A DNA stretch of 64,000 nucleotides from Panorpa germanica (Eukaryota; Arthropoda; Insecta; Mecoptera; Panorpidae): assembly GCA_963678705.1 (NCBI GenBank), contig OY783208.1, positions 13,885,782-13,949,781 on the forward strand, read 5' to 3'. Positions 1 through 11,734 of the stretch are shown in pieces. Each line of letters begins with the position of its first letter. Position 1 is the first letter of the stretch. A program made the position numbers and the translations under genes. The notes below the pieces were generated by a model, which did not search any database, was not told where the DNA came from, and saw only the letters and a list, made by a program, of their open reading frames with translations.

Positions 1-660
1 ACTCGCCCTAATCTTAAGACATACATGCGCTAATGAGATGGCACTACTAATTTCATAACACAGAGTGAGAGGCATAACTGTACCCTAAAAGAGTCTAATT
101 CCGAGAATCAACATATGAGTTTTTCTGAGCACAGAACAGATGAGATGGAGATATAGCGTCTCTCGCTGATTCACTCATACTAATTGAGAACGAAATATGT
201 TGTGTTTTTAGATTTTAGCGGGAGTCTGATTGGGTTTATTAACCGAGCTACATCTGGAAGCTTGTCGATTATCAGGTACCGAACTCCTGATCGTCGCGCG
301 GCTTACCAACACGTTTTTATACAATATTGCGATAATTATACCAATAATATTAATTCGTGATAGTTATACTATAAGTCTAGTTTTGTTTTCAACCAATATA
401 GAAGTTTGTCGATTATCAGGTACCGAATTCCTGAGTTTATCAAATACCGCGATTTTTCGTTAAACCATTACATCCGATTCGCGACTTTTACATAGTAGTG
501 ACAGATCGCAACCGGTGATTATTATTCCTTTATAAATTTGATGGTTTCATATGTGTAATTAAGTAAATCAAGTATTGATACTGTTGTGTGTAGTGTAAAT
601 ACTCTTCCAGTTTATATCAATTTAAATATATATATATATATATGTTTCCCGTGGAATGCC
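1..660. repeat. Dispersed repeat, inverted partner at 54455-55060
   Basis: This stretch matches the reverse complement of 54455-55060 over most of its length, including the segment around TTAAGAACGAAATATGTTGT and the stretch ending in a (TA)n tract. The copy here has an extra segment of roughly 130 bases. In it, the sequence around TTGTCGATTATCAGGTACCG occurs twice (about 264-283 and 408-427), so the extra part probably arose by local duplication. The left end is cut by the window edge. It could be a solo LTR or another non-coding element end; no coding capacity is seen. The short reading frame at 230-463 lies inside the repeat and resembles no known protein. Confidence 0.75.
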
Positions 661-927
661 CTTTGACTTAAACCGCTACCCGCTAAAGATTTGATTGTTT
701 TAAGTGCTAAAATTATCTTTCCAACTGATTTAATTGACAATAACCGAGCGCCGGTTTCATTAAGTGACGGCTAGAGGGTTACAAAATGATCTTTCTTCAC
801 TGATTAAAATTCGAAAAATTCTATTTTGAAGGATTTAATTTCTTCTGTAGTTAAACACTAAATAAAATGTTTATGAAAATTTTTGACATTATATTTTGGA
901 GTCTAAAGTGACACTATATTTGTATAA

Positions 928-1035
928 CTGCTAACAGCAAGGCATACAACACTAAAACATGAAACAGCAAAGCATGGAACCACAAGGCAGGCAACACTAA
1001 AGCATGGAACATCAAAACAGGCAACACCAAAGCTA
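928..1035. repeat. Short degenerate tandem repeat
   Basis: A block of imperfect units of about 18-20 bases built on CAACACTAAAGCATGGAACA. The phrases AGCATGGAAC and GGCAACAC recur several times. No reading frame is associated with it. Confidence 0.7.
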
Positions 1036-2283
1036 AGTAAAGTATTATTTATCTTATCGCGCTCTTTGTCGATTGTCAGATTCCAATGCTTCGATGTTTT
1101 TGTTTACCGCTATTATAGCGAATATGTTCGTATTCGTGTACGGATACATTAAATGTTTCGTATTCATATCACGCATATAGGAACGTAGCGTTAGGCTGTA
1201 GTCTAGCGCACTTATTAATATTTCACTGTTTGGACTAAAAAGACTGTTTGGTCATGCACAGCAAGGCGTAGAATTTTCTATTTTGATATATTTTTTAATA
1301 ATTCAGAATTTGAATATATAAAATCAGAATGTTTTGAATATTTAAAAAATCGTAAACCATAATTGAAATAAATGAAAAGAAGTTCGTTGCTTTGCTGACA
1401 ACAACATATCTTCACGAATAAAAAAGTGTTTGCATTAGTACGAGTAAACATGTAAAGTTTAATATGATAAAACCAATCCGCGAGTCAAGCTAATAGACAT
1501 TTACTTTTAAAGACCTTATTAACCAAACAGTGTTTTGGTTTAGCAAAAATAAAAGTTTCCACAAAATATCAAATACTTTTTTGGGTATATAGACCTTTGT
1601 ACTACATTTTGAATGAATTATTACTTAAGTAGATTGTAGCTTTTAGCATCTTAAATGGGTTCGATCTCTTAGGAGATGATACTTAGCTCAGAAGACACGA
1701 ATAAAGATCGTAACGGTCGCTGAAGTATTGGTGGATGTGTCATAGGTACTTTTAAGTTTTGGTTGCCTTGTATTTTCACATAACTGTAAGTCGAAGTAAA
1801 CATTTACTATATTTTGTGAATGCATAGGAGTAATAGACGAGAATTTCTTGGGTTCGGCTGTTATCAAGTTAAAATGGTTGAAATTCTACTTCTGTACAAC
1901 TCAGTTTCTGTAACGTATAACCCGTAGTTAATTTTCTATAAAATTGTGTCAAGTTCTAAGTATAATAGAACGGTTTGAACCATAGTGAATCACAACATCT
2001 GAATGGCATTTTGTTTATTAGTTTTAATCACACTATATTTCACTGGAATTCTGAATTTCATTGGAATTTTTTGAGCAACACTTTATAGTACCAGAAATAA
2101 AGGAAGTGTTGGCGCAACAGAAAGACAGAACTAGTGTTTTGAATTTGAAGTTCTCCAACGAATTTCCTACATTTTCTTTTGAGGTTTGTACTGATGCTTT
2201 TACATTTGTAACATATTTTATTTATCCATTATCTAATCCAAACAAACTATATGTACTGCAATTGAATTCACAATGATTTGACA
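1036..2283. other. AT-rich DNA with no recognised gene
   Basis: I see no convincing gene here. One open stretch at 2061-2276 could be an orphan exon (a possible acceptor TTTTTTGAG and a possible donor GAGGTTTGT), but nothing around it confirms splicing and its peptide is not recognised. Confidence 0.4.
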
Positions 2284-2455
2284 TCAACGAAAATATTTTT
2301 TTTTTATATTGCTAAATATTATTACAATCTGTCCTGCCTATAGGACATTTAGTGATAGGATTGTCAAAAAGAATAAATAAAATGTCTTGCGCGGGATATG
2401 CCCATCGACCTATCCCTCAATTTTAATAGATCCTAGATTCTATTTATTTATGGAT

Positions 2456-5128
2456 TTATAGATCTGCTAGTAGGTCCTGAGGTAACTTCTTTTTCAGTCT
2501 GCGTACTGCGGAAATATTGGACATTAGACAGCTGGCCAAGTTGTTTGGATGTTCCATTATTCTCTCCTTGTATAGTTTGGTTCTAAGCACTATTTCTTCT
2601 TTTACTGTAGGTATATCCAGGTCTCGATGAATTATGTGATTAGGTATGAACCATGGTGCATTCGTGACAATCCTTAGCATTTTGGACTGAAATCTTTGGA
2701 GTATCTCAATATTTGAAGTAGATGCAGTACCCCAAATTTGTATACCATATGACCATACCGGTTTAAGTATGGTTTTGTAGAGCAGGAGTTTGTTTTCTGT
2801 GCTAAGTTGTGACTTCCGTCCTATCAGCCAGTACATCTTCCGCAGTTGTAGACCAAGTTGCTTTCTTTTTGTAAATATGTGCTTCTTCCAAGTAAGCCTC
2901 CTATCCTGGTGTATTCCCAGGTACCTCACATGGTTAGCCTGCGGTATATTGACATTGTTTAAAGCGATACTTGGGCAGTTTCCCTGTCTAGTTGTGAATG
3001 TGACATGTATTGATTTTGATTCGCTGGCCTTGATTCTCCAGTCCTTCATCCATGAGGAAAGTTTGCCTAGATTTTTCTGTAGCATAGTCGAGGCATTAGC
3101 TGGATCATTATGCGATGTTAATATTGCCGTATCGTCAGCAAAGGTTCCGGTTATTACTGAACTTTTCACAGGTAGGTCTGCTGTGTATAATAGATATAAT
3201 ATAGGCCCCAATACGCTACCCTGTGGTACTTCAGCCTGGATCTGGTAGATGTTCGTTATTGCATCCTCATGTTTGACCATGAAGTATCTGTTCTGAATGT
3301 ATGATCTTAGTATACTGTAGTAGGTGAGAAGTTTTTGCTTAATTTTACAAAGAAGTCCTTCATGCCATACACGGTCAAATGCCTGTGAGATATCTAGGAA
3401 TACTGCTGAGCAAAACTGTTTCCTTTCTAAAGCCTGGTGAATTTTGTTGACTATCCTGTGAACCTGCTCAATAGTTCCATGTTTATGCCTAAAGCCAAAT
3501 TGGTGATCTGGAATTATGTGGTTTTCTGCAATGTCAAGAAGCATACTCGAGAGCAACAGCGACTCGAACATCTTTGCAGTTATCGGAAGAAGACTTATAG
3601 GCCTATATGATTTCGGTTCTTCTGCAATTTTATTTGGTTTAAAAATCATCATGACTTGCGCGACCTTCCATTGAGGGGGAATGAAACTAATTTTGACGAT
3701 TGCATTAAAAAGTTATGTAAGGAATTTGATTCCAATCTCAGGTAGTTCTTTTAGTATTTTCCCCGTTATGAGGTCATAGCCTGGAGCCTTTTTACCATTC
3801 AGATTCTTAATTGCTTCAGCAACCTCGGAAATATTAATTTTTTTAATTGGCTTATGTGGTGATGTCTCATTCCTTAATGCACTCAGAACCTCATTCATAT
3901 GCTCTACTGACCCTTCATACGGGTGAGGAGTAAAAACTTCTTGCAGGTGCTTAGGGAAAGTGTCAGCCTTATCTTCGCATTTTCTTGCCCAACTGCCATC
4001 CTCGCGTCTTAACGGTGGAGAGGCTTCTTTTGGTTGTCTTAACTTTTAGGTTGCCTTCCACAAGGAATAATCACTAGCCGCCGAAGTATTAAGATGCTTC
4101 AGATATTGTTGTACACTGCGGTTCTTTTCAGCTGCAAGTAGATTTTTCAGTTCTTTTATGGCCTTATTTAGACGGTTCTTGAGGCGAGGGCATTTGTTAG
4201 ATTGCCATTGTTTCCGAAGTCGCCTTTTCTCAGCTACCTTTACCATTATAGATTTAGAGAACGTTAATCTTTCGTCTTTACACGGGTGCAGTGGGGTTGA
4301 TTCCCAGGATGCTACTTTAATTGTAGCATTAAAGTGTTCTACAGCTGCTTTAATGTCCTCTTCATTTTTTAATGGGATATTCACACAAAGATAGGTTTCC
4401 AAGTGGTTGTTAAAATGATTCCAGTCAGTCATGCTGTTGATGAGTGTACATTTCCTTGGTTTCGTTTTAATCTCACTAGCCAGAGTGATTATTACAGGCG
4501 TATGATCCGAAGACATCTCGCAGCAATGTACGCATTCGATGTAGTTTTCAGAGATTCCATTTGTTACGCAGAAGTAAATGAGATCTGGGAATTTCAATCT
4601 GTTCGTTGGCCAATAGGACGGGTGTCCTGAGGATGCGACCTTCAGTCCCAGTTTTTCAGTAGCTATCAATAGTTCTCTTCCCTTGGAGAGTGTGATACGT
4701 GAGCCCCAGTGTGTGTGTTTAGCGTTGTAGTCGCCTCCGGCAATGAATTTTTTCCCAAGAGAATTAAAAAATTTCATATAAGAATCTCTTTTAATATTGT
4801 GTTTAGGTGGGCTATATACGGCCGATATCATAATGGGACCTGTCCAGTCCTCGACCATCACATTGGTAGCTTAAATATGTTCTTCTCGATGTGGAGCAGC
4901 TAGATAGTGCCTAATTTTTTCCTTGATCAGGATAGCCGTTTCTCCATGCGCTTTGCCATCAGGGTGGTTTGTGAAGTAGGCTCTATATCTTGGGATGTTC
5001 ATGTAACTTTTAACTGTGAAATGCGTTTCAGATAATAGCATTACATCAATATTGTAGGTATTAAGGAATATCTTCAATTCCTCAATATGGTGTGACAGCC
5101 CGTTGGCATTCCATAAGGCTAATTTTAA
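2456..5128 (-). pseudogene. Jockey-type ORF2 (endonuclease and reverse transcriptase), three stops
   Basis: One frame runs from about 5128 to the stop at 2456. The endonuclease starts with LWNANGL and has SETHF, GGDYNAKH and SSDHTPV motifs. The linker is followed by the reverse transcriptase with SYRPISLLP, GFRHKHGT, FLDISQAFDRVWHEGL, PQGSVLGPILY and the catalytic FADDTA. The C terminus is typical of the clade and has no RNase H. The frame is broken only by three in-frame TAA codons, at 4871-4873, 4046-4048 and 3713-3715. No frameshift is seen. The copy is therefore inactive, but only by point changes. It would normally make the nicking and cDNA-synthesis enzyme of the element. Confidence 0.9.
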
Positions 5129-6555
5129 TGAGTTGAATTTTGAGCCAGTTTTGTCAGGAGTTCAGCCATCATATTAGTGATGGTTGTCATATTGGTCATC
5201 ATTATCTGGAGCACCTCCTTCAAGTGTGTAATGATATTTCTGGACTGGTTGGGACTAGGAGAGTTTGGATTGAGGTTTTGTTCTTGCCTAATATTTTCAT
5301 TTGCATTTGGTTGAGAGGAGTGACTACCCACTCTGGTTTTATTGTTTCCACTGACTAGTTCAGCATACGTAGGGGCTGTGTTGTTGTCACTGAAGCGATG
5401 AGCCGAAGCTTTTCTTGGTCTAAGGCTGGGAAACCTAACTTTCTGTAGCTCTTTGTAGACACTACACCCTCTATAATTTGCCGGATGATTTCCGTTGCAG
5501 TGTACACATTTTACATCTTCGGAGCGTGTTTTTCTCGAGCACTGATCCGTGGCATGCTCGGCTGCGCACTTAACACATCTAGGTCTTCTGTAACAAAAGG
5601 CTCGTGTGTGACCATATTTCTGGCATGTAACACACTGTGGAATTTGTCTTTTGGGTCTGGGCGCTTCGAAGGTTATTCGGCAGTGTAGGAGGTGCTTTAT
5701 ATTATATATTTGTTTATTATCAGGGCTTGGTTTGAGGTCTATAAAAAATAAAGGCAAGGGTTTTTTGTCTATCCTATCCTTGATATTCCAGACATTGACT
5801 ACCTGGTGCCCCAGTTCCTCAATTGCGGTCTTCAATTCTTCTATATCTGTTGTGGGGTGCATGTTTCTTAAAACCACTCTAAAACTTCTATCTTGTTTAA
5901 GTTTATATGTATGGAACTCAGTGCCTCTTTTTTGAAGCTCCTTAATTATAGTGGTGTAAGCTTCAGTGGTTTTTGGTTGAATTTTAACTTCCTCAGCTCG
6001 CAGGATTTTAATTTCATATTCGTTTTCGATGATGTCATTGAGCAGTTTGGTTAGAGGTTGCATGTTGCTTACTCTATCAACGTAAATTGGCGGGGGTTTG
6101 ATTGGTTTGGGTTCCTGTATATTCTGTTCTTTTGGATGACTTTCATTATCGAGAGCAGAAAATCTATTTTCCGTTTGAACTGGAGCACTCAGCCAGTATC
6201 TATTGAGCTTCGCTTGCTTTAAGTTTCTTAATGGCACCTCTGGGCTATTACGTGCCCTTTTCTTACTGGTTACATTCGTCCAACTATTGTCATGAACAGC
6301 TTCTGTCTTGCCACTGCTACTAAGTGACATTGACCGTTGTCTGTTACCAGAAAAGTCAAGAGGACACTTATTTTTATTATTTTCCATTATCTTATCCGTT
6401 GTTGATTTAGATGGTATGGTATTAAGTTTTTCTACAGCAAACGATGGTTGGCCTCCCCCAGAATCCATGAGGCCGACCTCCAAAGAGGGTGGATTTTCCA
6501 GGTTCAATCCTGGTCTACCACCTGGGGTAATTTTATCCGCTTTTGTATTATCCAT
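5125..6555 (-). CDS. Jockey-type ORF1 (gag-like, zinc-knuckle RNA-binding protein)
   Basis: This is an uninterrupted frame of 476 codons from an ATG at 6553-6555. The N-terminal third is polar and low in complexity. The middle (roughly residues 165-300) fits the PRE_C2HC region associated with zinc fingers in Jockey gag proteins. It is followed by three Cys/His knuckles around residues 305-365, seen as CVTCQKYGHTRAFC, CVKCAAEHATDQC and CVHCNGNHPANYRGC. Such proteins bind the element RNA and form the particle used for retrotransposition. The last codons overlap the start of ORF2 in another frame, which is the usual Jockey layout. The length is normal for the clade and no inactivating change is visible. 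Confidence 0.88.
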   Translation of the reverse strand: MDNTKADKITPGGRPGLNLENPPSLEVGLMDSGGGQPSFAVEKLNTIPSKSTTDKIMENNKNKCPLDFSGNRQRSMSLSSSGKTEAVHDNSWTNVTSKKRARNSPEVPLRNLKQAKLNRYWLSAPVQTENRFSALDNESHPKEQNIQEPKPIKPPPIYVDRVSNMQPLTKLLNDIIENEYEIKILRAEEVKIQPKTTEAYTTIIKELQKRGTEFHTYKLKQDRSFRVVLRNMHPTTDIEELKTAIEELGHQVVNVWNIKDRIDKKPLPLFFIDLKPSPDNKQIYNIKHLLHCRITFEAPRPKRQIPQCVTCQKYGHTRAFCYRRPRCVKCAAEHATDQCSRKTRSEDVKCVHCNGNHPANYRGCSVYKELQKVRFPSLRPRKASAHRFSDNNTAPTYAELVSGNNKTRVGSHSSQPNANENIRQEQNLNPNSPSPNQSRNIITHLKEVLQIMMTNMTTITNMMAELLTKLAQNSTH

Positions 6556-6879
6556 CGCTTGAAACTTCGTTGATTTTGGCCGCCACCTGAGGAGGCACCC
6601 GATGGGGGATCAACAAACCCCACACTCTTTCACCAGAACTCGTATCTTATGTTAAATATTTTTTCAATTTTGAAATATTTTAAAATATTTTAGCACTATC
6701 TATTTTAATCTGGTTTTTTAGTTGTTTGAATATCTATTGTTCTTTAGTTCACAAGTAAATAATAGTAGTTTAAATTTATTTTATTTAATTATTTATTTGG
6801 AGAACGAAAGAAAGACGTCCGCACTGTTGTGATTCACAATCGATCTTCAACGAAAATATGGTAATAGCAATTATATCAG

Positions 6880-8345
6880 GTATAGCAGTTTCTTTTTTAA
6901 AAATGATTTAAAACAGTAATTTTCCATATATATCCTATTTTTTAGTTCAGTTTCACCAAACAACATAACTTTTAAATGTGAAAAAATGGGGTGGCACAGT
7001 TTTCCTAAAACCACTTGTACATAAAAACATCTTTTTTGAAACTATTTAAAAAAGAAAATTATCAAATGGGTATCTATTTACGAAAATAATTAAATAAAAG
7101 CAGTAAGAAATAGTAAATAAGGGTATTAACGGGCAACGTTGCAAATGTAGAGAAAAATTCAAATCGAAACGAGATTAAACTCCATGAAATAAATAAAGCA
7201 TACATTCCTTTTGCCAACGTTGCCAAATTTATTACTACTTTTTTACAGATATTTAATTTGAATTAATATAAATTTGACATTAAGTATAGTTAATATTTAA
7301 ATTATTAAACTATTATATGCATGAAATAATCATTTTAACCGCTAAAAACCATTTAATTTGGAAATGAAAAATTAATTGGCAAAGGTTCAGTCTGAAGATT
7401 TGCTCGTCTCTCAGATATTTCGTATTTCGTATTACAAAGCGATGAACTTTTTGCAGTGACGATTGCAGTACGTCCTGTACTTCCTTAAGGTGGTACAGGA
7501 GGTAAACGTAAATGATGAAAACGTCGTGAAATTTGGAGGGTCGATTAAAATAGGTAAAACACATACTGTTTAAAAATTTTAGAGACCGAGGTTGCATAGT
7601 TTTTTTTATACATGATTGAAAATAGTCATTTTCCATGCAAATCATAAGTTTTAGCTCAATTTCACCACATAATATAACTTTTAACTATAAAAAAAATGGT
7701 GACACTACTTTCAAAAACTAGGTGTTTTGTTGTAGAAGTTTAATTTGATAAAAAATACCTTCGCTGAACTTGGTAGATTAGGATTTTAGTAAAAGGTACT
7801 TGGTTTTATTTTTTTAACACTTATAATACACGCACAATTGAATACATACAATATAATTAATTCAATTTGCCCTTGTTGCTGGCTTGAGAGCTGTAGATAG
7901 AGTGATTTGAAAACAAAGGGGCAAATCGAAATTACATTAAATAACAAAGAATATAATATTAGCATAAAAGAAATGAACAAATAATCAAAATAGTACAATA
8001 TCTCTTTTAAACTAAAAAATACAAAAAATACATCACATTAAAGGGATATTTTGCTTTACCACTAGGTGTATATAAAAAAATCTTTTCTGAAACTATTGCA
8101 AAAAGAAAATTATCAAAAGGATACCTATATACAAAAATAATTAATCAAAACCATTAAAAAACAGTACGTGTGGGTTATGAGCCGGCAACGTTGCAAATGG
8201 CAAATCGAGCGGCAATTTTCAAAATATGAAAAAATAGTGACACGGGTTTCAAAAACTACTTGTATGTAGAAAAATCTTATCACAAAAGTGCCTATTTTCA
8301 AAAATAATTAAATAAAACCAATACTAAATACAAAAAATGTTTGTC
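6880..8345. repeat. Related non-coding units (several diverged copies)
   Basis: A block with the order AATTTTCCAT, CAATTTCACCA, ACATAACTTTTAA, ACAAAAATAATTAA and GGCAACGTTGCAAATG recurs in diverged form at about 6880-7150, 7620-7740, 8050-8200 and 8200-8345. The phrase GGCAACGTTGCAAATG is intact at about 7133 and 8182. No protein-coding signal is convincing. The open stretches at 7313-7645 and 7786-7998 (minus) match nothing known to me and are probably chance frames in AT-rich repeats. Confidence 0.55.
7216..7505. repeat. Dispersed direct repeat, second copy at 11443-11725
   Basis: About 285 bases match 11443-11725 in the same orientation. Shared phrases include GCCAAATTTATTA/GCCAAATCCTTTATTA, TTAAACTATTATATGCAT and AAGGTTCAGTCT/AAGGTACAGTCT, ending in a tract that contains CCTGTACYTC. 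The function is unknown. It may be part of a larger non-autonomous element. Confidence 0.7.
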
Positions 8346-8480
8346 ATTTCTTTTTGAAGCATGGTGGGATTGGGAATATTTGTAAGAAGATTGTAAAATC
8401 GTAGACATATACCATAAATATGTTCAATATTAAAGAAAAATAGTAAATAGTAGTAAATAAATATTTTAAACATTTTACAA

Positions 8481-8486
<6 letters not shown>

Positions 8487-8542
<56 letters not shown>
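8487..8542. repeat. (TA)n microsatellite
   Basis: A nearly pure TA dinucleotide tract with a single interruption near its right end. Confidence 0.95.
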
Positions 8543-8759
8543 GTATATATTTCACTATAATTCATACAATTAAATGTAAATGTAAATGAATTGTTGATTA
8601 TATTCATATAATACACTTTAGGATTTTATATTTTTAAATAATTCAACAGGCTACTGATAATTTTTTTTCACTTCGAGACTCGAACTTTTTCCTTTTCATC
8701 TTTTCCTAATCATTTTCTTATACCAGCGTCTCCATCTTCACGAAATGTTTTCACTAAAT

Positions 8760-9948
8760 CATTGTAACTTATGTTAGAGTATTTGTGACACCCCGACTTG
8801 TATGGTTTTTATCCGAAAATTTAATAACAGGCGTACTACTTGCTGCTCGAACTGCAGCAATTGTTGAGCTATCGTCATCTCCAATTAAAATTCCTAACTC
8901 CATATTTAAATCTTTTAATATCGTACTCTCTGAAATAATACGAGCAGCAGCAAATGGCTACATAGCTTTTGCACTCCCAATAAAATTAGGTCTGCAGTCG
9001 TGATCTGATTTTGGATGACCAAGTGAACATTTTCTACAACTGCGATTTTTGGTGTAATAATCAATTGCTTTGCCAGTTTCTCTGCCTAAAAATGCACCGT
9101 AACCATTTTTGCTGTCATATGTCCGTCCTCTTCCTTTGGTATTGTAACCTATATCATATGATGCAGCAACACGTACAACACCATCATATGTTACCTTCAA
9201 ATTTTCAACATCAATTAACCCCTCACAATTATTTTTCTCAACAAAGGTATCATCATCAACCGAAATAGACATGGTTTCTTTATTGTTGTGCATGGCAGCT
9301 TTTATTGCAGACTCTGTCGGTCCTGCATTTAATTCAGGGAGAATGAAATTGGACGGTGCACTTTGTGGTCTGTAACATATATTTTTAAATGAACAATTAA
9401 GCAGAATGAAAATATTCATAAGTCTTACATATTTAAATACTAATTTTCAATCGATTGCCAATTTTAAAGATGACATCATTTAATTTATAATGCTTACAAC
9501 AGCTGTTGAATTTTCTCAGAATTTTCAGTTGTCATTTTTCGTTCGATTTTGGCCCATTCACAACAACTATCCTTCGCCACCTTCTCAATAGTTGTTCCTA
9601 TTTCATATTCATAATTTTTGAAAGTTTTTCTATCAAGTGATGGAATATTTAATGACGCTATAAGCTTGTTTAGGTGTGTTGATCCCATCCCAGCATGTAG
9701 CACACCTAGGAAAATAGTTCATATATATTACATACACAATACACATGTATAATTATTTTCTATTGTCTAATTTATTTACCAATGACAACTTTGGAATTGA
9801 CGTCAAAGCGTTTTCTTTTTGTAGTAGAAGTCACTTCATGCTGCTTGTCAGTTGGCACAAGATTATTTATATTACAAACAATGCACAAAATGTAAAAAAT
9901 TGAACCCAAGCCTTGCAGTTCTTCTGATGTAATATTTTCTAAATCCAT
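8760..9948 (-). pseudogene. Mutator-like (MULE-type) transposase, three exons, broken
   Basis: I recognise the Mutator-like transposase domain found in many insect and cnidarian genomes. The exons on the minus strand are 9948-9780, 9705-9498 and 9369 to about 8764. The introns begin GTAAAT and GTAAGC and end TAG and CAG, in phases 1 and 2, and the codons join without a break. Exon 2 has the HAGMGSTHLNKLIASLNIP segment. Exon 3 has KGRGRTYDSKNGYGAFLGR and a Cys/His cluster CRKC...HDC, followed by IGDDDSSTIAAVRAAS. A TAG at 8958-8960, just after GSAKAM, stands where relatives usually have Glu. Further stops follow near 8765, where the similarity fades. The protein would have cut and pasted its own element. 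No terminal inverted repeats were found around it. Confidence 0.8.
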
Positions 9949-10344
9949 TACATTTCATACATTTCATGTGTTTAGCCAAATGATATATTTCTATTATTCT
10001 CCTTCCCTGTACGATATTACATATGGGAGATATTGGGTTATCTAATATTTATCTGTTTTGTCCTGATTGTTGGTTAAAATTCTTTTCAGTAACTCTTTTC
10101 CCTTTCCAATAATAACGTTTTATTTCTTCACTCATTTTTATTGCACTCTATTACACACTACCCAGTAAACATTTTGGAGAAAATTCTACTTCATTTCTAA
10201 TACATATCATGAGTTTTTTGTCTGGAACGTGTTCGTTTTCTATTCAGTCGTTCATAGGAAAGGCCCTTTTTATGACCTACAGAGATCGCAACGACGGTTC
10301 ACTGCTGAATTAAAAGCGGAGTCCGTTTATGATTTATGACCGGA
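9949..10344. other. No gene recognised
   Basis: Upstream flank of the Mutator-like gene. It is AT-rich and I see no open frame or RNA gene in it. Confidence 0.4.
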
Positions 10345-10850
10345 GTTATAAACTTGACACTAGCAGGGGTATAAAACTTAATGGAATTCTACTTTTTAGA
10401 GTCTGCAAAATATAAATATTTAAATGAAGAAATAAATAGATGTAATCTTTAGTACGGATCGTGGTTTTTTTAATGAATATTATTCATCTTCAACAATACT
10501 CGTTAAATTAGTTTTTTACATTGTTTTGGTGATTCAAAAATCCACGATCGGCAGGTCTGCGTTAGGTTTAAAACCTCTGTCTTAGCATCGTATAAGTTAT
10601 AAACTTGACACTAGCAGGGATGGCAGGGGTATAAAACTTAATGGAATTCTACTTTTTAGAGTCTGCAAAAAATAAATATTTAAATGAAGAAATAAATAGA
10701 TGTAATCTTTAGTGCGGATCGTGATTTTTTTAATGAATATTATTCATCTTCAACAATACTCGTTATATTAGTTTTTTACATTGTTTTGGTGATTCAAAAT
10801 TCCACGATCGGCAGGTCTGCGTTAGGTTTAAAACCTCTGTCTTACCATCG
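10345..10850. repeat. Local tandem duplication, unit about 250 bp
   Basis: Copy 1 (10345-10590) and copy 2 (10596-10850) both start with GTTATAAACTTGACACTAGC and end with AACCTCTGTCTTA(G/C)CATCG. They differ by a handful of substitutions and one insertion of about 8 bases (GGATGGCA) in copy 2, so the duplication is young. Each unit contains the inverted words ACGATCGTG/CCACGATCG. No coding potential is seen. Confidence 0.92.
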
Positions 10851-11442
10851 CTGGATACTATCTTCGTTTATATACATTATATTCGGGGATTGAGGGAGAT
10901 AGCGTCTGTCTATTACCATTAAAGAAATATTTGTTGAAAAACGATAGCATATACTTTAAACATACTGTACTGAACGAAATATTATACAAGTATATAAGTG
11001 TAACGGTGAAAAATATATTTTACCTGTCTAACCGCATCTTGTTTCTCTCTTACTTTGGAATGAAAGTCAACTAAGAAAAATATGAAAGAAATAACTCCTA
11101 CTTAATGAATGATGTTGGAAAAAGAAAGAATATTATTATGAAAAAATTCTAACAACTAACACAAAATCTGTGACAGGTAGAGAATGAATTTGAACTAAAA
11201 TTGGTTTCTGTGTTGTTGCTTCGAACTTGTAAAGCGTTAGAATAGAATTGTACGAGTGACTCGAACTTCTCCAAATAGGGCACTTCACCAAATTGTTTAC
11301 TGGGTATTGTAAATAATATTTTAAATATTTGCACAGTATATAATATTTAATATATTTATAAATATTATATAAAATATAACAATTTGGCTGTCAAAAATAA
11401 AACAAAACACGCATGCGTCAACATACGAAAAATTTACAGCGT
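10851..11442. other. No gene recognised
   Basis: AT-rich sequence. A short open stretch at 11149-11334 on the minus strand shows no recognisable domain. Confidence 0.4.
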
Positions 11443-11725
11443 TGCCAAATCCTTTATTAATTTTTCAAAATATTTAATTTGAATTTAAATGGAATTAATA
11501 TAAATTTGATATTAATTATAGGTAATTTTTCATTTCCTAAACTATTATATGCATAAAAAAATCATTTTAGCAGGCAAAAAGCAGTTTAATAGGGAATTGA
11601 AAAATTTATTTTCAAAGGTACAGTCTCAATATTTGCTCGTCCCTCACATACTCCGAAATTCGTATTTCATTTTACAGGGAGATAAACTTTTTGCATTGAC
11701 GGTACCTCCTGTACCTCATTAAAAT
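11443..11725. repeat. Second copy of the 7216-7505 repeat
   Basis: Same orientation as the copy at 7216-7505 and about equally decayed. It abuts the end of the Helitron coding fragment at about 11735. Confidence 0.7.
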
Positions 11726-11734
11726 AACTAAAAT

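Larger units (their letters stand above)
2297..6846 (-). mobile_element. Jockey-clade non-LTR retrotransposon, near full length
   Basis: The element reads on the minus strand with two overlapping frames (a gag-like ORF1 and an EN-RT ORF2). Its 3' end lies at the T-tract from 2297, which is a poly(A) tail on the minus strand. It is flanked by a perfect 13-bp direct repeat TCAACGAAAATAT at 2284-2296 and 6847-6859, as expected for target-primed reverse transcription. The presumed 5' end on the minus strand carries AACAGTGCGGACGTC. This resembles the internal promoter (initiator plus RGACGTG-type downstream element) known from Jockey and Doc elements. The complete structure argues for a fairly recent insertion, but ORF2 carries three stop codons. 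Confidence 0.9.

Noticed and set aside
230-463. 77-codon open frame
   Set aside because: Lies in a dispersed repeat, contains an internal repeat and matches no domain.
2061-2276. Open stretch that could be an exon
   Set aside because: No second exon, no confirmed splice partner and no recognisable domain.
2790-3248. Plus-strand frame opposite the Jockey reverse transcriptase
   Set aside because: Antisense shadow of conserved RT codons.
7313-7998. Two minus-strand frames in repeated DNA
   Set aside because: AT-rich composition, repeat overlap and no domain.
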